37,246 nucleotides of DNA from a virus. Below are positions 1 to 7,370 of the stretch, piece by piece (position 1 is the first letter of the stretch; the number at the start of each line of letters is the position of its first letter). The DNA lies in IMG/VR virus record IMGVR_UViG_3300009182_002621, positions 1 through 37,246 of that record. The stretch is one strand, 5' to 3'. The notes beneath the pieces are model-generated. The model did not search any database. It was not told the DNA's origin and saw only the letters and a program-made list of their open reading frames with translations. The position numbers and the translations under genes are program-made.

Positions 1-1
1 A

Positions 2-40
2 ATCGAGTGTGAAGTAGACGCAAAAGAAAGCGTACACTAA
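2..40 (+). CDS. C-terminal end of an upstream gene (partial)
   Basis: An open frame enters from the left edge and ends at TAA 38-40, giving a 12-residue tail, IECEVDAKESVH. The stop lies ten bases before the next start codon, the tight spacing seen throughout this block. Nothing can be said about function. The frame is short enough to be chance, so only its position supports it. Confidence 0.35.
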   Translation: MECEVDAKESVH

Positions 41-50
41 AGGAAATTAT

Positions 51-518
51 ATGCCTTGGATTGAAAACGTGGCTGCAAGTGATATTCCAATTGGATTCCA
101 TCACGAAGCAGGCCCTAATAGTATGTTGATTAGTATCACTGATCCTGCCAGCTGGCGCCCTGAATCTAAGCACCAATTTAAAGAGCGTCATAACTTTGAG
201 TTCTTAGATGTAGAAGAAAAGGATGAAGTACTAGATGAAGAAATGAAGTGCAGTCACGAGCAGGCCGCAGAGCTTGTTCGCTTGTTACAACACGCATTAG
301 ACAATCGTATGAATGTGGTAGTTCATTGCTTTGCTGGTATTTGTCGTTCGGGTGCGGTTTGTGAGGTCGGAGTCATGATGGGCTTTGACGACACAGAACG
401 TTTCCGCAGTCCTAACTTGTTGGTCAAGCATCGCATGATGAAGGCCTTGGGCTGGACTTACGATGAAAACGAAAAGCCTAACATTGACGACTGGCGTACC
501 TTTAGGAGTGTTGATTAA
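51..518 (+). CDS. Dual-specificity/tyrosine-type protein phosphatase (CX5R)
   Basis: This 155-residue protein carries the cysteine-phosphatase signature HCFAGICRSG, with nucleophile Cys93 and phosphate-binding Arg99 in a CX5R loop after a hydrophobic strand (NVVV). Members of the family hydrolyse phosphate esters on proteins, nucleotides or RNA ends through a phospho-cysteine intermediate. The general-acid Asp would lie upstream, but I cannot assign it with confidence. Start ATG 51 follows the ribosome site AAAGGA at 40-45. The stop overlaps the ATG of the next gene (TAATG), a P-loop kinase resembling polynucleotide kinases, so the pair could act together on nucleic-acid ends; that pairing is inference. 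A second CX5R protein is encoded at 17231-17659. The family is clear, the substrate unknown. Confidence 0.8.
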   Translation: MPWIENVAASDIPIGFHHEAGPNSMLISITDPASWRPESKHQFKERHNFEFLDVEEKDEVLDEEMKCSHEQAAELVRLLQHALDNRMNVVVHCFAGICRSGAVCEVGVMMGFDDTERFRSPNLLVKHRMMKALGWTYDENEKPNIDDWRTFRSVD

Positions 519-979
519 TGTCCAAGTGCTATCAATTAATCGGAGTTCCCTGCGCCGGCAAAAGTACATGGATTAAAAATCAAATATGGACTTTGGGTTT
601 GACCATAGTGTCAACTGATGCATTTGTAGAGGACTATGCAAGAGCGCAGGGTAAGACTTATTCAGAAGTGTTTAAAGAGTATATGCCTCAAGCAGTTGAT
701 CTAATGGCTAAGCAAGTAGTCCGAGCTCGTGAATTGGGACATACTATAATTTGGGATCAAACTAGTACTACTATCGCTAGCCGTGCCCGTAAGTTCAATA
801 TGCTTCCGGACTACTATCACATTGCTGTGGTATTTCCAACACCTGCAATTGATGTACTAAAAGAACGGTTGGCTAGTCGTCCGGGCAAGGAAGTTCCGTG
901 GGAAGTTGTACAGGGGATGATTGACAAATTTGAAATGCCCACAGAAGAAGAAGGTTTCACGGAAATTTGGCACACTTAG
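518..979 (+). CDS. P-loop polynucleotide kinase-like protein
   Basis: The 153-residue protein begins with a Walker A motif, GVPCAGKST at residues 9-17, followed by STDAF with Asp34 and by IIWDQTS at 77-83. This order (GxxxxGKS/T, a D after the second strand, then a WDxT segment) is that of the kinase domain of T4-type polynucleotide kinase and related phage P-loop kinases, which transfer the ATP gamma-phosphate to a 5' hydroxyl. There is no C-terminal HAD phosphatase domain as in T4 Pnk, so it is kinase-only. It shares one base with the stop of the upstream phosphatase gene, implying translational coupling. Nucleotide or RNA-end phosphorylation is the likeliest role, but a small-molecule kinase cannot be excluded. 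Confidence 0.75.
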   Translation: MSKCYQLIGVPCAGKSTWIKNQIWTLGLTIVSTDAFVEDYARAQGKTYSEVFKEYMPQAVDLMAKQVVRARELGHTIIWDQTSTTIASRARKFNMLPDYYHIAVVFPTPAIDVLKERLASRPGKEVPWEVVQGMIDKFEMPTEEEGFTEIWHT

Positions 980-984
980 AACTG

Positions 985-1002
985 TGTTGTATTTTTACAA
1001 CA
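985..1002 (+). repeat. Perfect 7-bp inverted repeat with TTTT loop
   Basis: TGTTGTA (985-991) and TACAACA (996-1002) are exact inverted copies separated by TTTT. The repeat lies just after the kinase stop and just before the -35 box of the promoter at 1008. It could form a hairpin that weakly terminates the upstream transcript, but there is no U tract after it. It could also be a protein-binding site. It is the first of two adjacent hairpins with TTTT loops. Confidence 0.5.
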
Positions 1003-1007
1003 TCAAT

Positions 1008-1036
1008 TTGACTATAGCACCTTTTGGTGCTATAAT
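1008..1036 (+). promoter_or_regulatory. Consensus sigma70-type promoter
   Basis: TTGACT (1008-1013) and TATAAT (1031-1036) are separated by exactly 17 bases, a near-perfect housekeeping promoter. The predicted start point, about seven bases after the -10 box, falls on or next to ATG 1043. The transcript should therefore be leaderless or nearly so, and no Shine-Dalgarno sequence is visible. Such promoters normally serve early phage genes read by unmodified host polymerase. Confidence 0.75.
1014..1033. promoter_or_regulatory. Palindrome filling the promoter spacer (operator candidate)
   Basis: ATAGCACC (1014-1021) and GGTGCTAT (1026-1033) form a perfect 8-bp inverted repeat around TTTT. It fills the spacer and overlaps the first three bases of the -10 box. 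A dimeric repressor bound here would block polymerase. A purely RNA role for the downstream gene is unlikely, because the palindrome lies upstream of the predicted start point. Confidence 0.55.
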
Positions 1037-1042
1037 ACATTT

Positions 1043-1288
1043 ATGAACAAGAAAAACTACAAAGTAATCAGCAAGAACTCACTGCCATTGTATGCCTGCG
1101 AAACATTGAACGAAGCAATGACATTTGCCAAAACAGTTGGCATGTTTGTAACAATCAAAGGTCCGGACTTTGAAGTCTGTGGCATATTTGGCGTAGATGC
1201 AGTTAAAGATGGTAAGTGCCCAGATGGGGTTGCCTACGATTGGAACAAGGCATCACGCATTGGACGAGTTAAAAAGGAGCGACCATGA
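1043..1288 (+). CDS. Small conserved-type phage protein, function unknown
   Basis: This 81-residue protein is not recognised. It has a soluble mixed composition, a basic C-terminus (IGRVKKERP), two cysteines in the middle and one near residue 19, and no membrane segment. It is the first gene after a consensus promoter and may be translated from a leaderless message. Its stop overlaps the next start (ATGA), where AAAAAGGAGC supplies the ribosome site for the following gene. Promoter class and position suggest an early gene. Confidence 0.65.
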   Translation: MNKKNYKVISKNSLPLYACETLNEAMTFAKTVGMFVTIKGPDFEVCGIFGVDAVKDGKCPDGVAYDWNKASRIGRVKKERP

Positions 1289-1470
1289 AATATAAATTAA
1301 TTGAACAGCACTATGATATGCCGCCAAATAGTATTTGGTTTGATGCAGGCCCTGCCGTTCCATCGCTATGGGAGGGTGACTCAAGAGTAGTTACTGCTAT
1401 TGACGGCGACGGATCAGAAACAGCTATGCGAATTGTACCTGTTAACAAATTGGAGAAGATTGATGCCTAG
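1285..1470 (+). CDS. Small hypothetical phage protein
   Basis: The product is a 61-residue acidic protein with no recognisable domain. ATG 1285 overlaps the previous stop and has a strong ribosome site, AAGGAGC, at 1274-1280. The gene runs eight bases into the following metallophosphoesterase gene. The proline- and glycine-rich middle (MPPNS, AGPAVP) suggests a compact beta fold, but this is only an impression. Confidence 0.6.
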   Translation: MKYKLIEQHYDMPPNSIWFDAGPAVPSLWEGDSRVVTAIDGDGSETAMRIVPVNKLEKIDA

Positions 1471-2068
1471 TGTATTTTTAGTCAGCGACACGCACTTTGG
1501 TCACACAGGTGTTTGCCGCTTCACACGTAACGATGGTGTTACAAAACTTCGCCCATGGGACTCTCCTGAGGAAATGGACGAAGCAATGGTTAAGGCGTGG
1601 AACGAACGGGTAAAGCCCACTGACAAGGTCTACCATTTAGGCGATGTTGTCATCAATCGTAAAGCGTTAAGTATTATGTCTAGATTAAACGGCGACAAAG
1701 TGCTAATTCGTGGTAACCACGATATCTTTAGAGACGACGAGTATCGTATGTACTTTAGAGAGCTTAGAGCTTATCACGTTATGAACGGTATGATCCTTAG
1801 CCATATTCCGTTACACTCAGATTCAATGGGTCGTTTTGGTGTTAACATTCACGGACACTTACACGCAAACCGCGTGAAAAAGGCTCGTGGAGTAGATGCT
1901 AGAACAGGGGAAATCCTTTACAGCACTGAAAACGATGTTCGTTATCATTGCGTTTGCGTGGAACAAACACCTGATTTTGCGCCTATATTGTTTGAAGACG
2001 TTATTGCACGTATTGAAGCAGAAGGCGGATCAGTAGGTTTTAAGAACGGCAACGGACCTACTATGTAA
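1463..2068 (+). CDS. Calcineurin-like metallophosphoesterase
   Basis: The protein has 201 residues when started at ATG 1463, which follows GGAGAAG at 1452-1458. A longer in-frame start at 1400 would only add out-of-family residues that overlap the preceding gene. All family motifs are present: DTH at 9-11, GD at 60-61, GNHD at 84-87, SH at 113-114 and HGHLH at 130-134. These residues bind the two metals of phosphodiesterases and phosphatases such as the YfcE/MJ0936-like enzymes. Substrate is unknown; phage copies are often proposed to act on cyclic nucleotides or nucleic-acid phosphodiesters. Another family member is encoded at 36325-37170. A strong terminator follows directly. Confidence 0.88.
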   Translation: MPSVFLVSDTHFGHTGVCRFTRNDGVTKLRPWDSPEEMDEAMVKAWNERVKPTDKVYHLGDVVINRKALSIMSRLNGDKVLIRGNHDIFRDDEYRMYFRELRAYHVMNGMILSHIPLHSDSMGRFGVNIHGHLHANRVKKARGVDARTGEILYSTENDVRYHCVCVEQTPDFAPILFEDVIARIEAEGGSVGFKNGNGPTM

Positions 2069-2081
2069 TATAGTAGCAGTT

Positions 2082-2109
2082 AAATAGGGCCCTAAGGCCC
2101 TATTTTTTT
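2082..2109 (+). terminator. Rho-independent terminator
   Basis: A 10-bp perfect stem, AAATAGGGCC with GGCCCTATTT, closes a CTAA loop and runs into seven T residues (2103-2109). It ends the left-hand forward block before the late-type tail-fibre gene and is the only strong intrinsic terminator I found in the window. Confidence 0.9.
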
Positions 2110-2143
2110 GACTAAAATATCTATTTTTGAATCTTCTATTTTT

Positions 2144-2152
2144 ACTAAATAC
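2144..2152 (+). promoter_or_regulatory. T4-like late promoter candidate for the tail-fibre gene
   Basis: ACTAAATAC contains TAAATA at 2146-2151, matching the core of T4 late promoters (TATAAATA) except at the first positions. With T4 spacing, transcription would start near 2157, leaving a leader of about 20 bases that holds the ribosome site GGAG (2167-2170) before ATG 2178. Confidence 0.5.
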
Positions 2153-2177
2153 ACTAATAGTATAATGGAGATAGCAC

Positions 2178-3599
2178 ATGTCGCTACGAATAAGAAGAGG
2201 ATCGGATACATCAAGACAATCAACTGCTTTTGATACAGGTGAATTAGTATGGACAACAGATACTAATAAACTGTTTGTTGGCGGTGTTGTAGGCAATAGC
2301 AATCTAGGTGGAATTAATATTCTAGCATCGTCTGCTGGAACTGGATTAACATGGGATGCTACATCACAGACTATCCAATTTGGCGGTCTAGGTGCATATT
2401 CTACAGACAATTTGCCGGAAGGTGTTAGCCCAAGTAAACTGTATTTTACCACAGCACGAGCAAAAGATGCCGCTGCCGCTATGCTTACTGCAACAGGAAC
2501 AGCTCCTGTTTCCGGAACTGTTACAGCAACTAATACAAACGGTACTGTAACATTAGGGGCATCTATAACTACGGGTTCTATTAATCAAGGCGAAAAGTTT
2601 GTATTATCGGGTGCGGGATTACCGGCAAGAGGACTTACTGCATCTATATACTATGTAATCAGCGCCTCAGGAACTAGCGTAGTTTTAGCAAGCACATTAG
2701 CAAATGCGCTAGCCAGTATTGCAATTACTTCAATTACAAGTACAGGATCTGTTTCAAGTGTTAATTATAATGCTGGTCAGATCAACGGTATTGCGTTTAC
2801 ATATGATTCTACAAATAAGGTGATGTCTGCATCTATTTCAATTCAAGGCGACACTACACCAACACTAGGCGGCAACTTAGTATTGAATGGTAATAATATT
2901 ACTGGTACTGGTAATATCACTACTAGTGGTACATTTTATGCAACTTCAGGACTAGGTGGCAATTTAGTTTTAAACGGAAACAGTATTACAGGAACAGGGA
3001 ATATTTCAACCACTGGCGGTATTACTCTATCACCAACTGACTCGCTTGTTTCTTTTAATATATTAGGAACTACAACTACAACTGATACTACTGCTAACAT
3101 TGCGCTTAAATCTAGTAGAGCAAGTACTACGGCAGTAGTCAACGGGGACTTACTAGGTCAATACGTTATTTCTGGATATAACGGAACTTCTTATATAAAA
3201 TCGTTAGTTTTAAACAGTACTATATCTGGAACTATACAAGGTAACGGAGCATTTAATTCAGATGCTGGACTTTATGTATCAGTTTCAGACGGAACTTATA
3301 GAGTGTTTACATTTAAATCAACCGGTGCATTTGGAACTGTAGCCGTTGGATTTACTCCAATCAATACAACAGGTCGAAATTCTCAAACTCCAACTGATGG
3401 CAATCTTATCTATAACACAGATGTTGGTGCATTACAATTATATGTAGGGTCATCATTTCAAACTATGCCAAACATAGTCAGTGCACCTTCAACTGCAACG
3501 TCAACTGGTAAAGTAGGACAAATTGCTTTTGATAATTCATACTTTTATGTTTGTACAGCTTCTAATGTTTGGAAACGAGCAACTATAAGTAGTTGGTAA
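2178..3599 (+). CDS. Tail-fibre-like phage structural protein
   Basis: The 473-residue protein is rich in Gly, Ser, Thr and Asn and nearly free of Cys, as is usual for fibrous virion proteins. The N-terminus (MSLRIRRGSDTSRQ, then FDTGELVWTTDTNKLFVG) matches the short domain that opens many T4-like marine phage fibre proteins. The C-terminus (KVGQIAFDNSYFYVCTASN, then WKRATISSW) matches the closing motif of the same group. A 29-residue unit, LGGNLVLNGN followed by ITGTGNI, is repeated in tandem near residues 230-280. The gene has a late-type promoter and a ribosome site GGAG. It probably forms part of a distal fibre or adhesin. Whether the oxygenases encoded next modify it is speculation. Confidence 0.8.
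   Translation: MSLRIRRGSDTSRQSTAFDTGELVWTTDTNKLFVGGVVGNSNLGGINILASSAGTGLTWDATSQTIQFGGLGAYSTDNLPEGVSPSKLYFTTARAKDAAAAMLTATGTAPVSGTVTATNTNGTVTLGASITTGSINQGEKFVLSGAGLPARGLTASIYYVISASGTSVVLASTLANALASIAITSITSTGSVSSVNYNAGQINGIAFTYDSTNKVMSASISIQGDTTPTLGGNLVLNGNNITGTGNITTSGTFYATSGLGGNLVLNGNSITGTGNISTTGGITLSPTDSLVSFNILGTTTTTDTTANIALKSSRASTTAVVNGDLLGQYVISGYNGTSYIKSLVLNSTISGTIQGNGAFNSDAGLYVSVSDGTYRVFTFKSTGAFGTVAVGFTPINTTGRNSQTPTDGNLIYNTDVGALQLYVGSSFQTMPNIVSAPSTATSTGKVGQIAFDNSYFYVCTASNVWKRATISSW
2865..3016 (+). repeat. Imperfect tandem repeat within the fibre gene
   Basis: Two copies starting at 2865 and 2952 are offset by 87 bases, or 29 codons, and encode nearly the same peptide (LGGNLVLNGN, ITGTGNI). 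Codons differ at many third positions, so the duplication is old and held by protein constraint. Repeats of this kind build fibre shafts. Confidence 0.7.
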
Positions 3600-3626
3600 T
3601 CAAATATCTTCTAACTAGGTTATAGC

Positions 3627-3647
3627 ATCAATAAATATTTTATTGAT
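3627..3647. promoter_or_regulatory. 9-bp palindrome containing a late-promoter-like TAAATA
   Basis: ATCAATAAA and TTTATTGAT are perfect inverted arms around TAT. TAAATA lies at 3632-3637, so the palindrome covers the likely late promoter of the following operon. T4 spacing would place the start near 3643, leaving a short leader with the ribosome site CGGGGA before ATG 3659. The AT-rich hairpin could also act as a weak end for the fibre message. Confidence 0.45.
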
Positions 3648-3658
3648 ACGGGGATCTA

Positions 3659-4429
3659 ATGAGCGAAGAAGAAATCTTTAAAATGAAGAAAATTTGGCGA
3701 GGGAATGAAATTCCAGTAGCTGATTATCTTATGAGTTATCAAAAATCTCTACGAGACGAATTCTTAGCAGGAACCAATTCAGTTAAAGAAGCTTGCGAAA
3801 AGTATGCAACTGATGCTTTAGATCTTAGAGTATTTGGATTATCATTTGAAGAGTCTACTAAGTTAGAAGGGATAAAAAGTAAAAATCCAACCACAGGTGA
3901 ATATGAATTTAATATAGGTGGTTGGAAAAATGTTCAATTTAAATTCTCAAGGCATGACGATTTGATAGATTATGATTTGATAAGAAATGATAATGATCGT
4001 GTAGCAAGGAGATATCCAACAGCACATAAACTAGTTAAGAGCTACGGTGATTATTGTCCAATGGCCAGTTACAGTATTTTAGCACCACAAACTATTCTTC
4101 ATAGACACACAGGTCCTGAGAACAGATCTGGAAAATATATTCGAATACATATTCCATTAATCATACCAGATGGTGATTTATTTTTAGAAGCAAGTGGCGA
4201 AGAAGTAACTTGGGATAATATCTGGGGATTTAATAATCAGCATTGTCATAGTGCATATAACTACTCAGACGAATGGCGTGTAATATTCATGATTGATTTA
4301 GATATGGAACATATTGGTATGCAATACATGCCTCCTTATGATCCAGAAATTGATTTAGGTAGCACAGCACATTATTATGATAGAGAAAAGTATAACCAAT
4401 TTAGAAAACAATTTGGAGAAAAGTTTTGA
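3659..4429 (+). CDS. Aspartyl/asparaginyl beta-hydroxylase-like Fe(II)/2OG oxygenase
   Basis: The C-terminal half of this 256-residue protein matches the aspartyl beta-hydroxylase fold. It has HRHTGPEN (His150), then IRIHIPL at 161-167, then WGFNNQHCHSAYN with His197, then WRVIFMIDLD with Arg207. In AspH, two histidines in HTGP- and HxAxN-type contexts bind iron, and an Arg on the last strand binds 2-oxoglutarate; all three positions are present. Family members hydroxylate Asp or Asn side chains of proteins or free substrates. The N-terminal 110 residues are unassigned. It leads a seven-gene forward operon with overlapping or nearly touching genes. A protein-hydroxylation role next to the fibre gene is attractive but unproven. 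Confidence 0.75.
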   Translation: MSEEEIFKMKKIWRGNEIPVADYLMSYQKSLRDEFLAGTNSVKEACEKYATDALDLRVFGLSFEESTKLEGIKSKNPTTGEYEFNIGGWKNVQFKFSRHDDLIDYDLIRNDNDRVARRYPTAHKLVKSYGDYCPMASYSILAPQTILHRHTGPENRSGKYIRIHIPLIIPDGDLFLEASGEEVTWDNIWGFNNQHCHSAYNYSDEWRVIFMIDLDMEHIGMQYMPPYDPEIDLGSTAHYYDREKYNQFRKQFGEKF

Positions 4430-5244
4430 AATATATTCCTAGCGAAAATGCATTAACTGCTAGAGAACAACACTACAATGACTCATCTAAGTTATTGAAT
4501 CATCTCTCATCTCAACGTAAATTCCAACTAGATCATTTTTTAAAAAATAATCCCAAGGCTTTTGAAATTGAACAAAAATATGGAAAATATTTATTAGTGC
4601 CATTAGCTGTACCTCTATTTGAAATACCTGATAAAGATCATTTTATGACTTGGTGGGAAGCCCATGCTATCCGTCCAACTAAACAAAAGGGTGATTACGT
4701 TGCATCTGATCTTGGTATTTCTCCTTTTGAATCAGTTGACCTATTACAAGAAATTGGAGACGATTGGAATTTAAATTTACAAACAGAAAGTTTTAAAAAA
4801 GAATTTCCAAAACTATGGCAACAATTTAATGATTCGTTCCCATGCGATAAACTGTATTCAATTAACTTATGGTCTAGTGTACAACCGTTCACCGAACATA
4901 GGGACAGCGCAGAGATGGTTGATTTTCCGGCTTCCTTTAGAGTCAAGCTATACGATGAAAATCCAGAAGAAACGCTGTTTGTGTTTGACAATCCTTCTAA
5001 CCCTTATACCTGTGAAGAGCCTACATTCTTACCAAGACTACCGTCTACAAATACATATGTGTGGAATAATTTAAGGACTATGCACGGAAGCGTGTATGAT
5101 CAAAAATATAAAAAAATCCTTGCTGTAGTAGCAGGTCAAGTCAATCTTGATAGATACGATGAACTACTAAGTCGTAGTACAGCTATATATAAAGACAACT
5201 GCTTAATAAGTAAACATTCATTAGAAAATTATGTCAATATTTGA
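4426..5244 (+). CDS. Putative Fe(II)/2OG-type oxygenase, TTG start
   Basis: The 272-residue protein starts at TTG 4426, overlapping the preceding TGA, with ribosome site TTTGGAGAA just upstream. No ATG occurs until deep inside the frame, so TTG is the best start. A double-stranded beta-helix pattern is visible: TEHRDS with His158-x-Asp160, followed by strands and TMHGSV with His220 as the distal ligand, then KKILAVVAG with a basic residue that may bind the co-substrate carboxylate. The N-terminal 130 residues are helical and unassigned. The pattern fits phage-type 2OG oxygenases of unknown substrate. Low overall similarity to textbook members keeps confidence moderate. Confidence 0.6.
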   Translation: MKYIPSENALTAREQHYNDSSKLLNHLSSQRKFQLDHFLKNNPKAFEIEQKYGKYLLVPLAVPLFEIPDKDHFMTWWEAHAIRPTKQKGDYVASDLGISPFESVDLLQEIGDDWNLNLQTESFKKEFPKLWQQFNDSFPCDKLYSINLWSSVQPFTEHRDSAEMVDFPASFRVKLYDENPEETLFVFDNPSNPYTCEEPTFLPRLPSTNTYVWNNLRTMHGSVYDQKYKKILAVVAGQVNLDRYDELLSRSTAIYKDNCLISKHSLENYVNI

Positions 5245-5812
5245 TTGGTTTAAAAAAGAAGAAAACATCTTTCATAGATATCTAGACATTCCAGTTTCGC
5301 CTGGAGTTGATCTGTTTGCTAAAACAGACTACGATCCAATGTACTATCGACACATTAAATTAGAAAACACTGATATCAATCCCGAGTTAGTTAAATGGTT
5401 TGATCAATTTGATATTGCCTTCTACTGGTTTGAAGCATTTTATACTCCGCCATATGGCGGCAAGATTCCAATCCATACAGATACCGCAGAAGTATGTGAC
5501 GTAGTTAAAGTTAATTGGACCTACGGTGCACCAGGCAGTAAACTAATATGGTGGGAACCTAAGAATAAAAAGAATATAAAATCTTTTCAAACTGAATTTG
5601 GAGCGCAATACTTAACGGCAGAAGAAAAAGATTGCAAACATGTATATGAAGCTGAGATTAATAAACCTAGTTTAGTTAACATAGGAAGATTTCACAGCAC
5701 ATGGAATCCTACTGAAGAAGGCCGATGGACGTTAAGTCTACCATTAATTGATAAACACTCCTTAGATCGAATAGTATGGAAAGATGCTAAAGAAAGATTT
5801 TCAATATATTAA
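5231..5812 (+). CDS. Putative small Fe(II)/2OG-type oxygenase
   Basis: The protein has 193 residues. The sequence IPIHTDTAE places His82-x-Asp84 at the start of a likely jelly-roll core. It is followed by a strand with WWEP, then VNIGRFHSTWNP with His155, and GRWTLSLPL with Arg165. This His-x-Asp, distal His, Arg order is typical of Fe(II)/2OG enzymes. The aromatic-rich region before the core (FYWFEAFYTPPYGG) may line the substrate pocket. It overlaps the upstream gene by 14 bases and the downstream gene by one. Substrate unknown; neighbours suggest a shared pathway with the hydroxylase encoded at 3659 and the desaturases. Confidence 0.6.
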   Translation: MSIFDWFKKEENIFHRYLDIPVSPGVDLFAKTDYDPMYYRHIKLENTDINPELVKWFDQFDIAFYWFEAFYTPPYGGKIPIHTDTAEVCDVVKVNWTYGAPGSKLIWWEPKNKKNIKSFQTEFGAQYLTAEEKDCKHVYEAEINKPSLVNIGRFHSTWNPTEEGRWTLSLPLIDKHSLDRIVWKDAKERFSIY

Positions 5813-6606
5813 TGAAAGCATTGATTGGATTAGGTGATAGTTGGACACAAGGCGAAGGCGGATATCCTGAAGAACTCTGGCAGGCTAATAAAGGGCGCAT
5901 GTGGCTTAAACTAGAAGAATCAAAACACTTAATTCCAATTGAACAAGAAAACAGTTGGGTTAATCGTCTTGCTAACAAGATAGAGTATACTCCTATTAAT
6001 CTTGGGCAACGTGCTATTGGCAATCGAGGTGCTGTTCGATCGTTATACTTACAAGATTTTAGTCAATACACTACAGGAACTATAGTGTTATTACTTTCCG
6101 GATTTGATCGTTTTGATTTCTTTAACAACAACTGGGCAACTGATCATTACAAGTTTACTACACTATGGCCGCATATGAAAAACAAAGAAATTAATACATT
6201 ATACGGACTACTGTACAACGAGGAAAGTTCGGCCATAGAAACTGCCTGTTGCATTTTAGAAGCACAAACATTTGCAAAAGCAAATAATTTTAATTTTATT
6301 TTTGCAAATGCTTTTGAAATAAGGGGCAAGACGTATTTTGATAAAATGTGTCCAACAGTTTCCGCTAAAATAAACTGGCAAAACTATGCACATACATTCA
6401 CCGACTACCGATGCTTTGCAGAACTCCTTGTAAGGAAAGACGGAATTTATCCAGAAGAAAAAATAATGCACGGATCAATTAATGAATTTGTAAATTTTTA
6501 TACTAATTTACCATATCCTGCTAAGTACATGACTAATGATATTCATCCCACTATTACAGGATACGAATTAATATCAGAAGAAATTAAAACAATCTTTAAT
6601 CTTTAA
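5812..6606 (+). CDS. SGNH/GDSL hydrolase-like protein
   Basis: The N-terminus MKALIGLGDSWTQGEG carries the block-I Ser (Ser10) of the SGNH fold. NLGQRAIGNRG near residue 65 fits block II, and TNDIHPTITGYELI near the C-terminus fits the block-V Asp-His region. The family hydrolyses or transfers acyl groups, for example removing or adding O-acetyl groups on glycans, or cutting lipids. At 264 residues it has the normal single-domain size. Spacing of the block-V Asp to His is not the usual DxxH, so catalysis is not assured. Two more SGNH-like proteins are encoded in the window (12626 and 19477), each next to oxygenase or sugar-kinase-like genes. Confidence 0.65.
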   Translation: MKALIGLGDSWTQGEGGYPEELWQANKGRMWLKLEESKHLIPIEQENSWVNRLANKIEYTPINLGQRAIGNRGAVRSLYLQDFSQYTTGTIVLLLSGFDRFDFFNNNWATDHYKFTTLWPHMKNKEINTLYGLLYNEESSAIETACCILEAQTFAKANNFNFIFANAFEIRGKTYFDKMCPTVSAKINWQNYAHTFTDYRCFAELLVRKDGIYPEEKIMHGSINEFVNFYTNLPYPAKYMTNDIHPTITGYELISEEIKTIFNL

Positions 6607-6607
6607 A

Positions 6608-7369
6608 ATGAACTCACTTAGTTTAATATGGTTTTATGGCAAGCATATGATTGCTCTTTATTTGACTGCATTGGTAGGATTAACTTTTTTTTGGGATAGC
6701 AGTTACCTTGCTTACACACTTATAGGCTATGTACTATTTGGTATGGTAGGTGTTGAAATGGGATTGCATAGATATTACGCTCATAAAAGTTTTACTGTTA
6801 ATAAAATAATGAATAGAATTATCTACATATGCAGTATCTATGCCGCAAGCGGCGACCCAATATACTATGCAGGTTTACATAGAACACATCATGCCAAAGC
6901 TGATACAGACCAAGATCCGCATAGACCCCACGAGCAGCCTTTTCTAAGTTGGTTTCATTGTAATGATAGATCTGGATCCGAAATCAACTGGAAGGTTGTT
7001 AGCGACCTAACCGACAAAGAAGATTTATTATTTTTAGCACACCACTGGTTTAAGATTTACTGGGGGTCTATAGTTGTTGCATTTTTAATAAATCCTAAAT
7101 TTGCTTTATTCTTTTTTGTATTACCTGGTATAATTGTACTAGCCCTTTCAGGATTACTAAACACAGTTAACCATCTATATGGATATAGAAATTTTGATAC
7201 TAAGGATACAAGTACAAACAATACATTGATAAGTATATTTACATTTGGTGGTGGACTACATAATAACCATCATGCACGACCTAGCAGATACACTAACAAA
7301 GTTAAACCTTGGGAATTTGATATAGCCGGATGGTGCATAAAAAGAGTTGCTACTACTATTAAGGAATAA
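6608..7369 (+). CDS. Membrane fatty acid (acyl-CoA/lipid) desaturase 1
   Basis: This 253-residue integral membrane enzyme has all histidine boxes of the delta-9-type acyl desaturases: HRYYAH (54-59), HRTHH (91-95) and HNNHH (218-222). It also has the additional ligand pair of stearoyl-CoA desaturase type, Asn185 and His189 in NTVNH. Hydrophobic segments lie near 15-50 and 155-185. The reaction is O2-dependent insertion of a cis double bond into a saturated acyl chain using a di-iron centre. It is the first of three tandem paralogues and the only one with an intact third box. Phage desaturases could adjust host membrane fluidity or tailor a lipid moiety. Confidence 0.9.
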   Translation: MNSLSLIWFYGKHMIALYLTALVGLTFFWDSSYLAYTLIGYVLFGMVGVEMGLHRYYAHKSFTVNKIMNRIIYICSIYAASGDPIYYAGLHRTHHAKADTDQDPHRPHEQPFLSWFHCNDRSGSEINWKVVSDLTDKEDLLFLAHHWFKIYWGSIVVAFLINPKFALFFFVLPGIIVLALSGLLNTVNHLYGYRNFDTKDTSTNNTLISIFTFGGGLHNNHHARPSRYTNKVKPWEFDIAGWCIKRVATTIKE

Positions 7370-7370
7370 C

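Noticed and set aside
1400-1462. Longer N-terminus for the first metallophosphoesterase
   Set aside because: The extra residues overlap the preceding gene and lie outside the conserved fold; ATG 1463 has a good ribosome site.
2161-2166. TATAAT before the fibre gene as a sigma70 promoter
   Set aside because: No -35 box lies 17 bases upstream, and a start point seven bases on would remove the ribosome site. The TAAATA motif fits better.
2030-2452. Reverse-strand reading frame across the terminator and fibre start
   Set aside because: It crosses a strong terminator and opposes the fibre gene, with no ribosome site or recognisable domain; judged a shadow frame.
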